A stretch of DNA of 18,640 nucleotides from UBA2336 sp049306095 (GTDB taxonomy: Bacteria > Bacteroidota > Bacteroidia > Cytophagales > Cyclobacteriaceae). The notes beneath the pieces are model-generated. The model saw only the letters and a list, made by a program, of their open reading frames with translations. It was not told where the DNA came from and made no database searches. The stretch spans positions 1-18,640 of the forward strand of contig JBAQPU010000061.1 in NCBI GenBank assembly GCA_049306095.1. Direction: 5' to 3'. Numbering within the stretch: position 1 is the stretch's first letter; each line of letters opens with the position of its first letter. Shown piece after piece: positions 1 through 9,096 of the stretch. Both the position numbers and the translations under genes were made by a program.

Positions 1-151
1 ACTGCATACGGCTCACTCCTTTTAATCGCTCGTTGGCTTCTTCCGTAAGCTCAAAGCCAAATTCAGCAGCTAATCTCTTCCATGCCAGGTAATGATACTT
101 GGCCGTATCCACCAACACTCCATCTAAATCAAATATGCAGGCGCGTATCAA
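1..151 (-). CDS. pgmB: Beta-phosphoglucomutase, N-terminal 50 residues (cut by window edge)
   Basis: The minus strand encodes a HAD-superfamily N-terminus starting at a TTG codon (149-151), because an in-frame stop lies just upstream at 170-172 with no ATG or GTG between. The HAD motif IFDLDGVLVD puts the two catalytic aspartates at residues 8 and 10, as in known beta-phosphoglucomutases. The following segment (TAKYHYLAWKRLAAEFGFEL, residues 16-35) matches the family's cap-domain entry. The enzyme interconverts beta-D-glucose 1-phosphate and glucose 6-phosphate in the cytoplasm, usually after maltose or trehalose phosphorolysis. It starts 11 bp after the amylase stop, so it is probably co-transcribed with the sus genes. 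A maltose phosphorylase (GH65) gene further left is expected but not visible. The family call is firm for so short a piece; the exact substrate is inferred from context. Confidence 0.85.
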   Translation of the reverse strand, partial: MIRACIFDLDGVLVDTAKYHYLAWKRLAAEFGFELTEEANERLKGVSRMQ

Positions 152-162
152 CTGACTGTTCT

Positions 163-3027
163 TTATTTCTTAATAATCTTAATCTTCATACTCCCGCGGT
201 TTGTAATTGCCTCACCGAAATATACCCCTTCGCGCAAACCAGAAACATCCCATTCAGTCTCTGATAATCGCTTCAGGTACACGGGCACTCCCAGCATGGT
301 GTGCATGTTCAGTTCAACAATAGTCTCGTTCGTACTAATCGTTAGGACACGCTGAACAGGGTTCGGATAAAACGAAATTGTATTTACCCGATCATCTTCC
401 ACCGCTGTTACTACCGGGTTGGTAATTTCAACATCGGTATACAGTTTAAATTCACCGGCCTTTAGTTGCATTGGAAAGGGCGTCACATTTACATTCAACT
501 CGCTTCCATATCCATAATAGTCATACCAGGTACCGGTGTGAGGAAAATCCACATACACTGTTTTTACAATGGTGTTGAAGTTGACCGCTACTGCGGCATT
601 CATTTCACCGGTATTTACGGGTGAAGACGTGTAAGGCTTGTTTTTCAAGATCAATTGTTTCTCCAGATTTGAGTTGGATCCAAGCGTTGCATCACCGTTT
701 GTAAATACATCGTACTCCTTTCGTAGCCTCAACAGGTCGCTGATATGTGTATAAAGTCGGCTTCGGTTATACTCTTCCTGGTACTCCCATGCAACAGGCT
801 TTGGATACGTGCGGCAGTTGTCGTTAATCTCGCCTGTATCTTCACAATAATTAATACTGTAGTCATACCCCAGTTCGCCAAACTGCCACAGCATTTTAGG
901 GCCCGGTATGGTATAAAAAATGGTTGATGCTGCTTTAGCTCTACTCAGACCAGTGTTTAATTCTTTGATATTATAGGAACCCGATGAGTTGCCATAGGTA
1001 GTCGTACGGTAAATCATTCTCTCTTCGTCATGACTTTCCATATACCCTACCACATGCGGTACTGTCCAGGTGCGATTGTTATGTAATACCCAACTAATAT
1101 CTGATCCATCGGCATACCCCATGGCGTTTTGACCATACGCATGATTAAGATTACCCCACAACATCATTCCCTTTCCTTCACCAGCGCGATACTCAGCAAG
1201 TTCTTTTTCTTCGGCATTTACCGCCAGGTGCTCAAGAATGACATACGCATCCGGAAAATGTTCCCATATTTTATCAGCCATTCTTTTTAAGATGGCGATA
1301 CGAGATGCGTCATACTGCGACCACGCATTAACATCGTTGGGATTGTTTACCTGTGTGAAGCCCTTCGAAAGATCGAAGCGGTATCCGTCAACTTTATATT
1401 CGTTTAACCAGTAATGATTAATGGTATCGAGGTATGCTTTGGTATACGAACTCTCATGATTCAAATCGAAGAACACACTAAAGGGGTGCGTGGCATTAAC
1501 ATTGAACCAACGGTTTGTAGGGTTCGGCTTAGAGGTTGAATAGTTAAAATCCATCAACAGGTATGGGTTAGGCATATCCTGGTGGTTCATGGCAATGTCC
1601 AGGATCACGGCAATTCCATTCTGGTGACAGACATCGACAAATTCTTTTAATTTATTTTTCGGGCCATAGGCTTTGTCGGGCGCAAACATAAACTGCGGGT
1701 TGTAGCCCCAACTGTTGTTTCCTCCGAACTCCATGATGGGCATCAACTCAATGGCATTGATGCCGAGGCGTTTAAAGTATGCGATGGTATCGATCAGTGA
1801 TTGGTAGTCGTTCTCACCATCTTCGAAAAAATCTCGGATGAGTAATTCATACACGACAAGTTTTTCCTTGTCGGGTTTTACAAAATTGGCTACTTGCCAG
1901 GGATAAGGTGCCTGGCCTGTTTGAAAGACTGAGAGTCTATTGAAATACCATTTATTATCTGCATTTCGAGCTGCTTCAGGAAATGGTATTAATCCGGGAT
2001 AAACATTTTCAGGAATGTACTGATCATCACTGTCAAGAATTTTGTCAGCGTAAGGGTCGGCCAGCCAAAGCGTTTCATCCACCAGATACTGGTAAGCATA
2101 TTCAACACCGGAGGTCAATCCATCAATTTCTACCCAGAAGAATTCACCATCTTTTTTCATTTGATATTGCGGCAACACATCCCAATCACTAAAATCGCCC
2201 CGAACATATACGGATGATTTACCCGGTGCCAATAAACAAAGTGTAACTTTTGTCGGGTCACCATTTTTGTAATTGATGCCTGGAATTATTCCCGCAGGAC
2301 GTGCCTGCGCTGGACTGCTGGCTGAAATCAGGTATTGAAAGGAAGTCTCATCAGAACCGGTTCCTTCAGCTACATGCAGTCGCATTGTTGCATAACCGGT
2401 ATTTTCAGTGACCGAATGAGTATAGTTGTACGCAGAAACATCGTTCTGTTGATCAATCAGTGTTTCTGCTCCTCCATTACTACTGATATAGAGTTTATAG
2501 TCAGCCGCAATAGGAGTCTCAGCCGCAATTTCAATTTGTTCTCCATTGGATACAAACAAAGGTTGTTGTTGAGGTGATGTGAGCGCAACCTGAAATGAAC
2601 CATCCCAAAAATCAACCAGGTAGTCAGAGGATTGGCAGGCGGCAGCACCACAATTATTCCAATTCACTGCTTTCAGTAAAATCCCCATGCGGGTTTGTGA
2701 GCTAATGTCGCCAGCGAAAAAATCGGAAGGTTTAAAGGTCAAGGTAAATATAACCTTACCAGAAGGAGTTGTTCTGGTGAACTTTGCAGGCGAAGCCGCG
2801 GCAGTGGCAGGGTTTATATTATACGTGGCATTAATACTTGTTCCTGGAATCCATACCCACGCCCACGCCTCAGTTAAACCTGCAAGGGATGTTCCGGTAA
2901 CATCATACGTTACAGTGATTTGATCGTTGTACCTGAACAGCGTTGGTGATATCGTTGGAGTTAACGAAACTGTCTGTGCCCACGAGCAAACAGGAAAAAG
3001 CAGTAGCAATAGATAGAGTTTCCTCAT
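163..3027 (-). CDS. Secreted GH13 alpha-amylase with CBM48-like domain and T9SS sorting domain
   Basis: This 954-residue secreted glycoside hydrolase should cut alpha-1,4 glucans outside the cell. A Sec signal peptide (residues 1-17, ending SWA before Q18) has no convincing lipobox. Two beta-rich N-terminal domains (about 20-235) precede an E-set/CBM48-like domain (about 250-340, with VYVRGDFSDW). The GH13 barrel spans about 385-780 and shows the four conserved regions: DIAMNH (477-482), YRFD with nucleophile D552, VILEH with acid/base E599, and SHDEE with transition-state stabiliser D667. The C-terminus (about 883-954) is a type A T9SS sorting domain, with FYPNP at 886-890 and a final GVYF...KIKIIKK strand. 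Flavobacterium AmyB is a known T9SS-secreted amylase of this kind. The gene follows susE after a hairpin terminator and precedes pgmB by 11 bp. Specificity (alpha-amylase or pullulanase-like) is not certain. Confidence 0.93.
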   Translation of the reverse strand: MRKLYLLLLLFPVCSWAQTVSLTPTISPTLFRYNDQITVTYDVTGTSLAGLTEAWAWVWIPGTSINATYNINPATAAASPAKFTRTTPSGKVIFTLTFKPSDFFAGDISSQTRMGILLKAVNWNNCGAAACQSSDYLVDFWDGSFQVALTSPQQQPLFVSNGEQIEIAAETPIAADYKLYISSNGGAETLIDQQNDVSAYNYTHSVTENTGYATMRLHVAEGTGSDETSFQYLISASSPAQARPAGIIPGINYKNGDPTKVTLCLLAPGKSSVYVRGDFSDWDVLPQYQMKKDGEFFWVEIDGLTSGVEYAYQYLVDETLWLADPYADKILDSDDQYIPENVYPGLIPFPEAARNADNKWYFNRLSVFQTGQAPYPWQVANFVKPDKEKLVVYELLIRDFFEDGENDYQSLIDTIAYFKRLGINAIELMPIMEFGGNNSWGYNPQFMFAPDKAYGPKNKLKEFVDVCHQNGIAVILDIAMNHQDMPNPYLLMDFNYSTSKPNPTNRWFNVNATHPFSVFFDLNHESSYTKAYLDTINHYWLNEYKVDGYRFDLSKGFTQVNNPNDVNAWSQYDASRIAILKRMADKIWEHFPDAYVILEHLAVNAEEKELAEYRAGEGKGMMLWGNLNHAYGQNAMGYADGSDISWVLHNNRTWTVPHVVGYMESHDEERMIYRTTTYGNSSGSYNIKELNTGLSRAKAASTIFYTIPGPKMLWQFGELGYDYSINYCEDTGEINDNCRTYPKPVAWEYQEEYNRSRLYTHISDLLRLRKEYDVFTNGDATLGSNSNLEKQLILKNKPYTSSPVNTGEMNAAVAVNFNTIVKTVYVDFPHTGTWYDYYGYGSELNVNVTPFPMQLKAGEFKLYTDVEITNPVVTAVEDDRVNTISFYPNPVQRVLTISTNETIVELNMHTMLGVPVYLKRLSETEWDVSGLREGVYFGEAITNRGSMKIKIIKK

Positions 3028-3046
3028 CTCGAAAAAGCATTTTTTA

Positions 3047-3080
3047 ATGAAAAACAGGAGCTATTGAATAGCTCCTGTTT
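3047..3080 (-). terminator. Hairpin terminator between susE and the amylase gene
   Basis: A perfect 13 bp inverted repeat (3052-3064 paired with 3068-3080, arm AAACAGGAGCTAT, 3-base loop) starts 16 bases after the susE stop. On the minus strand it ends in five T residues, as expected of an intrinsic terminator. It lies between two co-directional genes of the same pathway, so it probably reduces rather than abolishes readthrough into the amylase. An RNA-stabilising 3' hairpin for the susCDE transcript is an alternative role. Confidence 0.75.
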
Positions 3081-3095
3081 AAGGATATTAAAATA

Positions 3096-4421
3096 TTAAG
3101 GATAATTAACCATTACCCACGTAGGATTCGTGGCATTGGTAAAGTCGATGGAGATTCTATAAACCCCGGCAGTAACCGCAATGTTATCACCGTTAAGATC
3201 CAGGTCACCATCAACTCCTGTGTCACCGTAGTTGGTTGCCCACTGATTGTTATCGCGAATCTTAAACTCACCATTCAATAGGGTTACATAATTTAACACC
3301 CACACATTATCCGTCCGCCAATCGCGAGTGAACTGAGCATCAGGAGTTGCGCCCCAGTTATTATAAGCACTACCAACAAGTCCCCAGATATTAGGTATGC
3401 TAATGATTTCAACTGTCAGGTTTTCCTCATCAAATGTTATTTGATACTTGCCGGCTGTAACCACCATGTTAGCACCACCTGCCTCCAAAGTACCATCCGC
3501 TCCGTCATCGCCATAGTTGGTACCCCAGTCGTTGTTCTTACGAATTTTAAATTCTCCATCAAGCAGGCTCACAATAGCACGCCATTTATTAGATGAGTCG
3601 TCATATTCAAATTTGAAATCCGGAGTTGCTCCCCAATTGTTATAGGCTGAACCTACAATTCCCCAGGTATACGGTACGATGGTATACGTATTGTTACCGG
3701 TGTTAAATGTAACCTTATACGTACCGGCTGTTACCGCGATGTTAGCTCCATTTGCTTCCAGTGATCCATTGGCACCATCATCTCCTAGATTGTTACCCCA
3801 ATCATTATTTTCACGAAACTTAATTTCTCCTGTTTTTAAAGTAACATATGACACGATTACTCCGGGTGAACTCGTGGTGAAGAAAGGAGCATCTGGAAAT
3901 TGACCCCAGTTGTTATAACCGGAACCAACAATACCCCATGTGGTTGACAAATCAAGGAATGAAGTATAGGCAGTTGCGTTCAGGCTAATTACTTCTGACA
4001 TCAAACTTGATGAAGTTGCCAGCCTGGCTTCAACTTTTACAATCAATTCACTCTCTACTTCAGGATCAAAATCGAGATTAATGAGGTATGCGTTTAACTC
4101 TTCAGATTTAAACGTTTTGCTTACATTACCACCGTTGTTTACCACAACTCCTTCACTGAAATCTCCTCCCTCTTTATCCAGGTAGATGTAGTAAGTTGGT
4201 GATGCGGCAAAACCATACTCGGGCTCGGGCCATGAAATGGTCAACACATCGGTACCTTCACCGTCTTCTGTGAGTACAACATCAGTTTCGCTTGACACTG
4301 GCTCCAGTACGGCATCGGGGTTCAGTGTAACCAACGCATCTTCCTCACATGAAGAGAATGCCAGTAGGGTTACGGCCCAAACAGTATATAAAATTATTTT
4401 CGTTTTCATCATTACAGTCAT
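3096..4421 (-). CDS. susE: SusE-like surface starch-binding lipoprotein with three tandem modules
   Basis: This 441-residue lipoprotein should bind starch or maltodextrins at the cell surface beside SusD. The signal peptide ends in a lipobox-like FSSC with lipidated C25, followed by EED. An acidic stretch after the cysteine is a known surface-export signal in Bacteroidota lipoproteins. Residues 40-155 form the SusE-type N-terminal beta/Ig-like domain. Three similar modules follow (161-250, 252-341, 345-441), each opening with WGxVGSxYNNWG and carrying GE(I/F)K(I/F)RxNNxW, GDxGxxG and a closing VTAGxY strand. Their aromatic and Asn-rich motifs fit the starch-binding modules of SusE/SusF. The gene lies 9 bp after susD. 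ATG codons at 4412 and 4409 (MMKTK, MKTK) are equally plausible starts. Three modules recall SusF, but position and length fit SusE. Confidence 0.87.
   Translation of the reverse strand: MTVMMKTKIILYTVWAVTLLAFSSCEEDALVTLNPDAVLEPVSSETDVVLTEDGEGTDVLTISWPEPEYGFAASPTYYIYLDKEGGDFSEGVVVNNGGNVSKTFKSEELNAYLINLDFDPEVESELIVKVEARLATSSSLMSEVISLNATAYTSFLDLSTTWGIVGSGYNNWGQFPDAPFFTTSSPGVIVSYVTLKTGEIKFRENNDWGNNLGDDGANGSLEANGANIAVTAGTYKVTFNTGNNTYTIVPYTWGIVGSAYNNWGATPDFKFEYDDSSNKWRAIVSLLDGEFKIRKNNDWGTNYGDDGADGTLEAGGANMVVTAGKYQITFDEENLTVEIISIPNIWGLVGSAYNNWGATPDAQFTRDWRTDNVWVLNYVTLLNGEFKIRDNNQWATNYGDTGVDGDLDLNGDNIAVTAGVYRISIDFTNATNPTWVMVNYP
3099..3941 (-). repeat. Three tandem ~90-codon starch-binding module repeats inside susE
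   Basis: The three module copies occupy about 3672-3941, 3399-3668 and 3099-3389. They are recognisable in DNA as well: the plus strand carries near-identical CCCCAGTTGTTATAA-like stretches near 3903, 3631 and 3353. The copies differ at many codons, so this is an established domain triplication rather than a recent slippage event. Confidence 0.85.
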
Positions 4422-4430
4422 TTAAATGAT

Positions 4431-5993
4431 TTAATACTCCGGATTTTGTTCAAGGTTCGGGTTTGCGCTCATCTCAGCGGCCGGTATTGGGAACAAGTCA
4501 CGATGCTCATCCGTTGCCACCCCAACATCTACGTTTCCTTTCCATGGCCACAGGTAACTTCCACCGGTGAATTTTCCATAGCGGATAAGGTCGGTTCTTC
4601 TGTGACCTTCCCAGTACAACTCACGCGCACGCTCATCCAGAATAAAATCCAGGGTTAATTCCGGAGCAGTAATATTTCCGCTCAAATCTCCATATGCCCG
4701 TGCTCTCAAATCATTGACATAGGTTAATGCCTGGCCTGCGCTACCACCCGTACCACCCCGAAGAACAGCTTCCGCATACATGAGGTATGCATCCGCCAGG
4801 CGGAACACCGGATAGTCGGTATCAACAAAAGCTTGTTGTGCACCTACTACGACTGAGCTACCATCCAGGTTTCTATTACGGAATTTTGTAATGGCATAGC
4901 CTTCGGTAAACGATCCGATATCAGCAATTTCCAACGTTTGACCGCTGGTGTAGAAAAGACCGCGTGAGTCGGCTGGCGAAGGGAATTTAGCAACAAATGC
5001 AGAGGTCGTACGAATTCCTCCCCATCCTCCATCAATTCCAAACATGCCGTTGGCATCCATGGAACCACCAACAGGTGCATGAACAAGGTACGTCATACCT
5101 CCCCAGGTTTGGGTTCTTGAATGATCGGAGGTGATGGGGAATATCATTTCTGGACTCGTGTGATTGTCAGCAACAAAACTGTGACGGTAGTTCGTTGGCA
5201 ACGTATACCCTGCGCCAAGTACTTTATTCAACGCTGTTAACGCTTCGGTATATTTCGCAGCATCAATGTAAACCTCGGCATTCAAATACAACTTGGCTTG
5301 TAACATCCAGGCTGCGGCCTTGTCGGCTCTTCCGTATTCAAAACGAGGTGCACCTAAATCATCTTCCATGTCTGTTAATTCCGCCTCGATGTAATCGAAC
5401 AAATCAGCACGTTGAATTTGACGAGGAAAAAACGAACCAGGTTTATCGGCTTCGGTAACGAAGGAAGGGTTACCAAATAAATCGAGCGCATGGTAATAGG
5501 CCAACGCCCGTAAGAAGCGAGCTTCAGCATGGAACTTCTGAACATCAGCGTCTGAATTTCCGGATGTTGCCCGAATGTATTCGTTACACAAGGCTACCGT
5601 GTAAAGTATTCTGGAATAAATCGCTCCAATAAATACATCATTCGGTGTCCAGGTTTGCCAGTGAAAATCCTTAATGGTGGCATCGTTCCAACCAATCACA
5701 GCTTCATCGGTGGTTAACTCCTGGCAATTCCAGTACTGTCTGAGGTAGTTACCAAACCCTTCATCAATACCGGCTATATCCGGCTGACCTGAAGGACCTT
5801 GCTGGCCGCTGAGGGCTAACGTTGCATACAATTTGGCAAGTCCTTTCTTATAATCATCTACGGTTTTATACACCGTATTGGCATCCTTCACTTTTGAACC
5901 CAAATCCTGGGGATCGAGGTCACCAAGGCATGAGGTAAGCACCAATGCTACCACTGCCAGGGAGGAGGTAATAATTTTATTTCTGAATTTCAT
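4431..5993 (-). CDS. susD: SusD/RagB-family outer-membrane lipoprotein, starch binding
   Basis: This 520-residue lipoprotein forms the substrate-binding lid of the SusC transporter on the outer surface. The signal peptide ends in the lipobox LTSC with lipidated C22. The N-terminal half is helical (TPR-like, for example YKKGLAKLYATLALSG and the ARFLRALAYYHALDLFG helix typical of SusD). The C-terminal half carries the RagB/SusD hallmarks: ADAYLMYAEAVLR, then ERARELYWEGHRRTDLIRYG (454-473), then a LFPIPAAEMSANPNLEQN tail reaching the last residues. The length is usual for the family. It sits 11 bp after susC, the standard susCD arrangement. Starch or maltodextrin is inferred as the ligand from neighbours (GH13, GH31, SusE); SusD-family members bind many glycans. 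Confidence 0.95.
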   Translation of the reverse strand: MKFRNKIITSSLAVVALVLTSCLGDLDPQDLGSKVKDANTVYKTVDDYKKGLAKLYATLALSGQQGPSGQPDIAGIDEGFGNYLRQYWNCQELTTDEAVIGWNDATIKDFHWQTWTPNDVFIGAIYSRILYTVALCNEYIRATSGNSDADVQKFHAEARFLRALAYYHALDLFGNPSFVTEADKPGSFFPRQIQRADLFDYIEAELTDMEDDLGAPRFEYGRADKAAAWMLQAKLYLNAEVYIDAAKYTEALTALNKVLGAGYTLPTNYRHSFVADNHTSPEMIFPITSDHSRTQTWGGMTYLVHAPVGGSMDANGMFGIDGGWGGIRTTSAFVAKFPSPADSRGLFYTSGQTLEIADIGSFTEGYAITKFRNRNLDGSSVVVGAQQAFVDTDYPVFRLADAYLMYAEAVLRGGTGGSAGQALTYVNDLRARAYGDLSGNITAPELTLDFILDERARELYWEGHRRTDLIRYGKFTGGSYLWPWKGNVDVGVATDEHRDLFPIPAAEMSANPNLEQNPEY

Positions 5994-6004
5994 ACTCTTT
6001 AATA

Positions 6005-9000
6005 TTAATAAGTCAGATTTAAACCAAACAAGAACACACGCGGACGTGGGTAGATGTTATTATCTATTCCACCGGCCACTTCTGGATCTATACCGGAATA
6101 ATCGGTTACAGTAAATGCGTTCTGAACCGTAAAGCTTACACGAGCTTTCAATTTTTGATCAAGCAACTGGTTGAAGTTGTAACCCAAGCTCATGTTGTCC
6201 ATTTTGAAGAACGAAGCGTTCTCAACAAAATAATCGGACCAGTACTGAGGTGCAACGAAATCATTGTCTTTCACCGATTCGCGCAGGTTGCTAAAGAACC
6301 CGGAGGCAACATATAAACCGTTATAGGTCGAATTGGATGCTCCGTTATTGTACACGTAGTTACCCACGCTTAAGCGACCGGAGAATGAAAAATCAAAATC
6401 TTTGTAGCGCACACTCGAATTGATACCAAACAGGATATCTGGTGCAGGGCTGTGGTAGAGGTACTTATTCAGATTGTTCGCTGAAACACTTCCGCCTTGT
6501 CCGCTTCTGTCGACATACAAGCCTTCAAGCGGTTTTCCATTAGCATCATACACTTGCTGGAAAACATAGAATGAATTTGCAGGCGATCCAACTTTATGTA
6601 CCTGAACGGTATTACCTACCCCTCCTGAAATTCCGCCAACATTTACGATAGTTGTATTATCTGGATCGGGCACCTTGGTGAGCTTGGTAATCTCATTCTT
6701 ATTGTGCGCCAGGTTAAAGCCGATGTTCCAGGTTACATTGGCAGATCGAATTGGCTGAGCATTTAAGGTTAATTCAACCCCTCTATTTTCAAGTGTTCCT
6801 ACGTTGGTGGTCAGGTAGTTCGAGAAATTGCTACCCGATGCAATGGGAATAAAGCCCAACAAATCTTTTGTTTCACGTGAGTATACTTCAAGTGACCCAG
6901 AAAGTTTTCCGTCAAATAATCCAAAGTCAACACCAACGTTAAAGGTAGTAGTTTCTTCCCATTTAATGTTAGCATCGTACGCTCCGGGTCTGTACGTATT
7001 ATAGAAGGTGTTACCAAATTGGTATTGTGCAGTTGGTGTACTTTCTGTGAACTGTGCCAAATATGGGTACGTTCCGCCAATATCCTGTTGACCTGTAACA
7101 CCATAGCCTACTCTTAATTTCAAATCAGAAATAGCACTCACACTGCTCATAAATGACTCTTGGGACAGGCGCCACGCGAGTGATACCGCAGGGAACATGC
7201 CCCAATGATCTGCAAATCTTGAAGATCCATCTGCGCGCAAGGTAACGGTAGCCAGGTATTTATTATTATAGGTATAATTGGCCCTGCCAAAGAAAGAAAT
7301 TAGGTAATTAGGGTTTGGTATGTTTTGACGAGCCACTGTGTCGCCATCAATATCTCCTTCGTCAGAATAATCCAATTCATAATCGCTGAAAACAGTTTCA
7401 TCCACATTTCGGCTAAAGTTTGAGCCATCACGCTCAAAGCTCTGATAAGAATAACCGGCTGTTGCGTCTACCTTATGCGAACCAAATTCTTTCACATAGT
7501 TGAGATACAAATCAAACAACTTAGACAGGTTTTCACCGGTATAATCTGTTAAGCGGCCCTCATTATTAGTATATCCTAAAAACTTAGAGGCATTGTTATA
7601 TCCATCACTGGTTGACTTATCAAAACCCATGTTCAGATTAGCCCGCAGTTCAGGTAAGAATGGGAATTTATAGTCAAATTGGATGTTACCAATGAAACGC
7701 TTTACATCTGACTGATTATTAGTTTGATTGAGTAGTGCAACAGGATTGCGCGTAGCTAACGTGTTAGGGCTGCCGTTAATATTCATACCCTGACTTCCAT
7801 CACCTAGGACAATATTGGGCAACTGAGTCCATGTATAATATCCATCATAACGGGTGTTTCCATTCCTTATCGATTGTGTAGGATCAAACCCAATCGCACT
7901 TCCAATGGCTCCTTCATCACCAAAATTGTGCTTTGAAAAACTTCCCTTAAGGCTGGCATTAACTTTTAAGTTCTCATTTAAAAAGGTAGGGCTCACATTC
8001 AGATTCACCGAGTGACGAGTCATTTCGGTAGTCTTTAAAATACCCTGCTGGTCGGTATAGCCGTACGAAACACGATACGGAACATTCTTAGTTGTTCCGG
8101 AAACACTCAGGTTATGATCCTGCGACCATGCACTGCGAAAAATCTCATCCTGCCAATCAGTATCGGCAGCTCCCAGACGATTCATTGCATCGGTATTAAT
8201 ACCCATCGTACCCTGGAAACCCGCAACAATATCTCTGTACTCTTCACCTTCCAGTACATCCACAAACCTTACTGGCTTGCTAAGGGAGGTTTGAAGGTTA
8301 TATGCAATTTCAGGTTTACCGTTTTGTCCTTTTTTAGTTGTAATGATAATAACACCATTGGACGCGCGTGAACCATAAATGGCTGTTGCCGATGCATCCT
8401 TTAACACAGTAAAGGTTTCAATATCATTTGGATTGATGGTGGTAAGCTGATTGGCCATACCGGCTGGTCCATTATTATCCAGAGGGAAACCATCCACAAT
8501 AATAAGGGGATCGTTGGTCGCGTTTAATGATGAACCACCTCTGATCCGGATTTGGGCCCCACTACCCGGAGCACCACTGCCCTGCACTACCTGAACACCG
8601 GCAACTTTACCCAGAATCAGGTCTTGCGGAGAAGACATCACACCTTTATTGAAGTTACCTGAATTGACGGTAACGATTGATCCGGTCAGATCTTTCTTTT
8701 CAACCGATCCATACCCGATTACCACCACTTCCGAAAGTGAGGTAACATCAGGCGTCATCGATACATCAATAGTAGTTTGGCTGCCCACATTAACTTCCTG
8801 GCCTGCCAAGCCAACAAAAGAAAATACCAAAACAGCATTTTCAGGAACAGAAATCGTAAAACGACCTTCTGCATCGGTTGCCGTTCCATTGTTGGTGCCT
8901 TTTTGGACTACGTTTACCCCGGGAAGTGCTGTGCCGTCATCGGCCGAGGTAACTTTTCCATTAACCGTTCTGTTTTGAGCTTGTGCCAGAAAGGCACCGA

Positions 9001-9052
9001 GCAGAAAAAGAACCGTTAAATACCTGCGTAAATACAGATAAAATTTTGTCAT
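6005..9052 (-). CDS. susC: SusC-type TonB-dependent outer-membrane transporter
   Basis: This 1015-residue protein imports oligosaccharides across the outer membrane using energy from TonB/ExbBD. A signal peptide (1-25, ending AQA before Q26) is followed by a carboxypeptidase-regulatory-like domain (about 28-100, with GKVTSADDGTALPGVNV), then a SusC-type TonB box region (EVVVIGYG, 108-115). The plug spans about 120-240 and includes the family signature around QIRIRGGSSLN and LIIVDGFP plus the DASATAIYGSRASNGVI motif. The rest is a 22-strand-type barrel ending in the aromatic FGLNLTY. It is the first gene of the minus-strand operon and is divergent from the LacI-type regulator, with a predicted promoter and operator between them. 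Its pairing with susD, susE and amylase points to maltodextrin import. Confidence 0.96.
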   Translation of the reverse strand: MTKFYLYLRRYLTVLFLLGAFLAQAQNRTVNGKVTSADDGTALPGVNVVQKGTNNGTATDAEGRFTISVPENAVLVFSFVGLAGQEVNVGSQTTIDVSMTPDVTSLSEVVVIGYGSVEKKDLTGSIVTVNSGNFNKGVMSSPQDLILGKVAGVQVVQGSGAPGSGAQIRIRGGSSLNATNDPLIIVDGFPLDNNGPAGMANQLTTINPNDIETFTVLKDASATAIYGSRASNGVIIITTKKGQNGKPEIAYNLQTSLSKPVRFVDVLEGEEYRDIVAGFQGTMGINTDAMNRLGAADTDWQDEIFRSAWSQDHNLSVSGTTKNVPYRVSYGYTDQQGILKTTEMTRHSVNLNVSPTFLNENLKVNASLKGSFSKHNFGDEGAIGSAIGFDPTQSIRNGNTRYDGYYTWTQLPNIVLGDGSQGMNINGSPNTLATRNPVALLNQTNNQSDVKRFIGNIQFDYKFPFLPELRANLNMGFDKSTSDGYNNASKFLGYTNNEGRLTDYTGENLSKLFDLYLNYVKEFGSHKVDATAGYSYQSFERDGSNFSRNVDETVFSDYELDYSDEGDIDGDTVARQNIPNPNYLISFFGRANYTYNNKYLATVTLRADGSSRFADHWGMFPAVSLAWRLSQESFMSSVSAISDLKLRVGYGVTGQQDIGGTYPYLAQFTESTPTAQYQFGNTFYNTYRPGAYDANIKWEETTTFNVGVDFGLFDGKLSGSLEVYSRETKDLLGFIPIASGSNFSNYLTTNVGTLENRGVELTLNAQPIRSANVTWNIGFNLAHNKNEITKLTKVPDPDNTTIVNVGGISGGVGNTVQVHKVGSPANSFYVFQQVYDANGKPLEGLYVDRSGQGGSVSANNLNKYLYHSPAPDILFGINSSVRYKDFDFSFSGRLSVGNYVYNNGASNSTYNGLYVASGFFSNLRESVKDNDFVAPQYWSDYFVENASFFKMDNMSLGYNFNQLLDQKLKARVSFTVQNAFTVTDYSGIDPEVAGGIDNNIYPRPRVFLFGLNLTY

Positions 9053-9096
9053 ACGGTTTTAGGTTAGAGTGAAATGATTATGTTTAACACTTGCTT

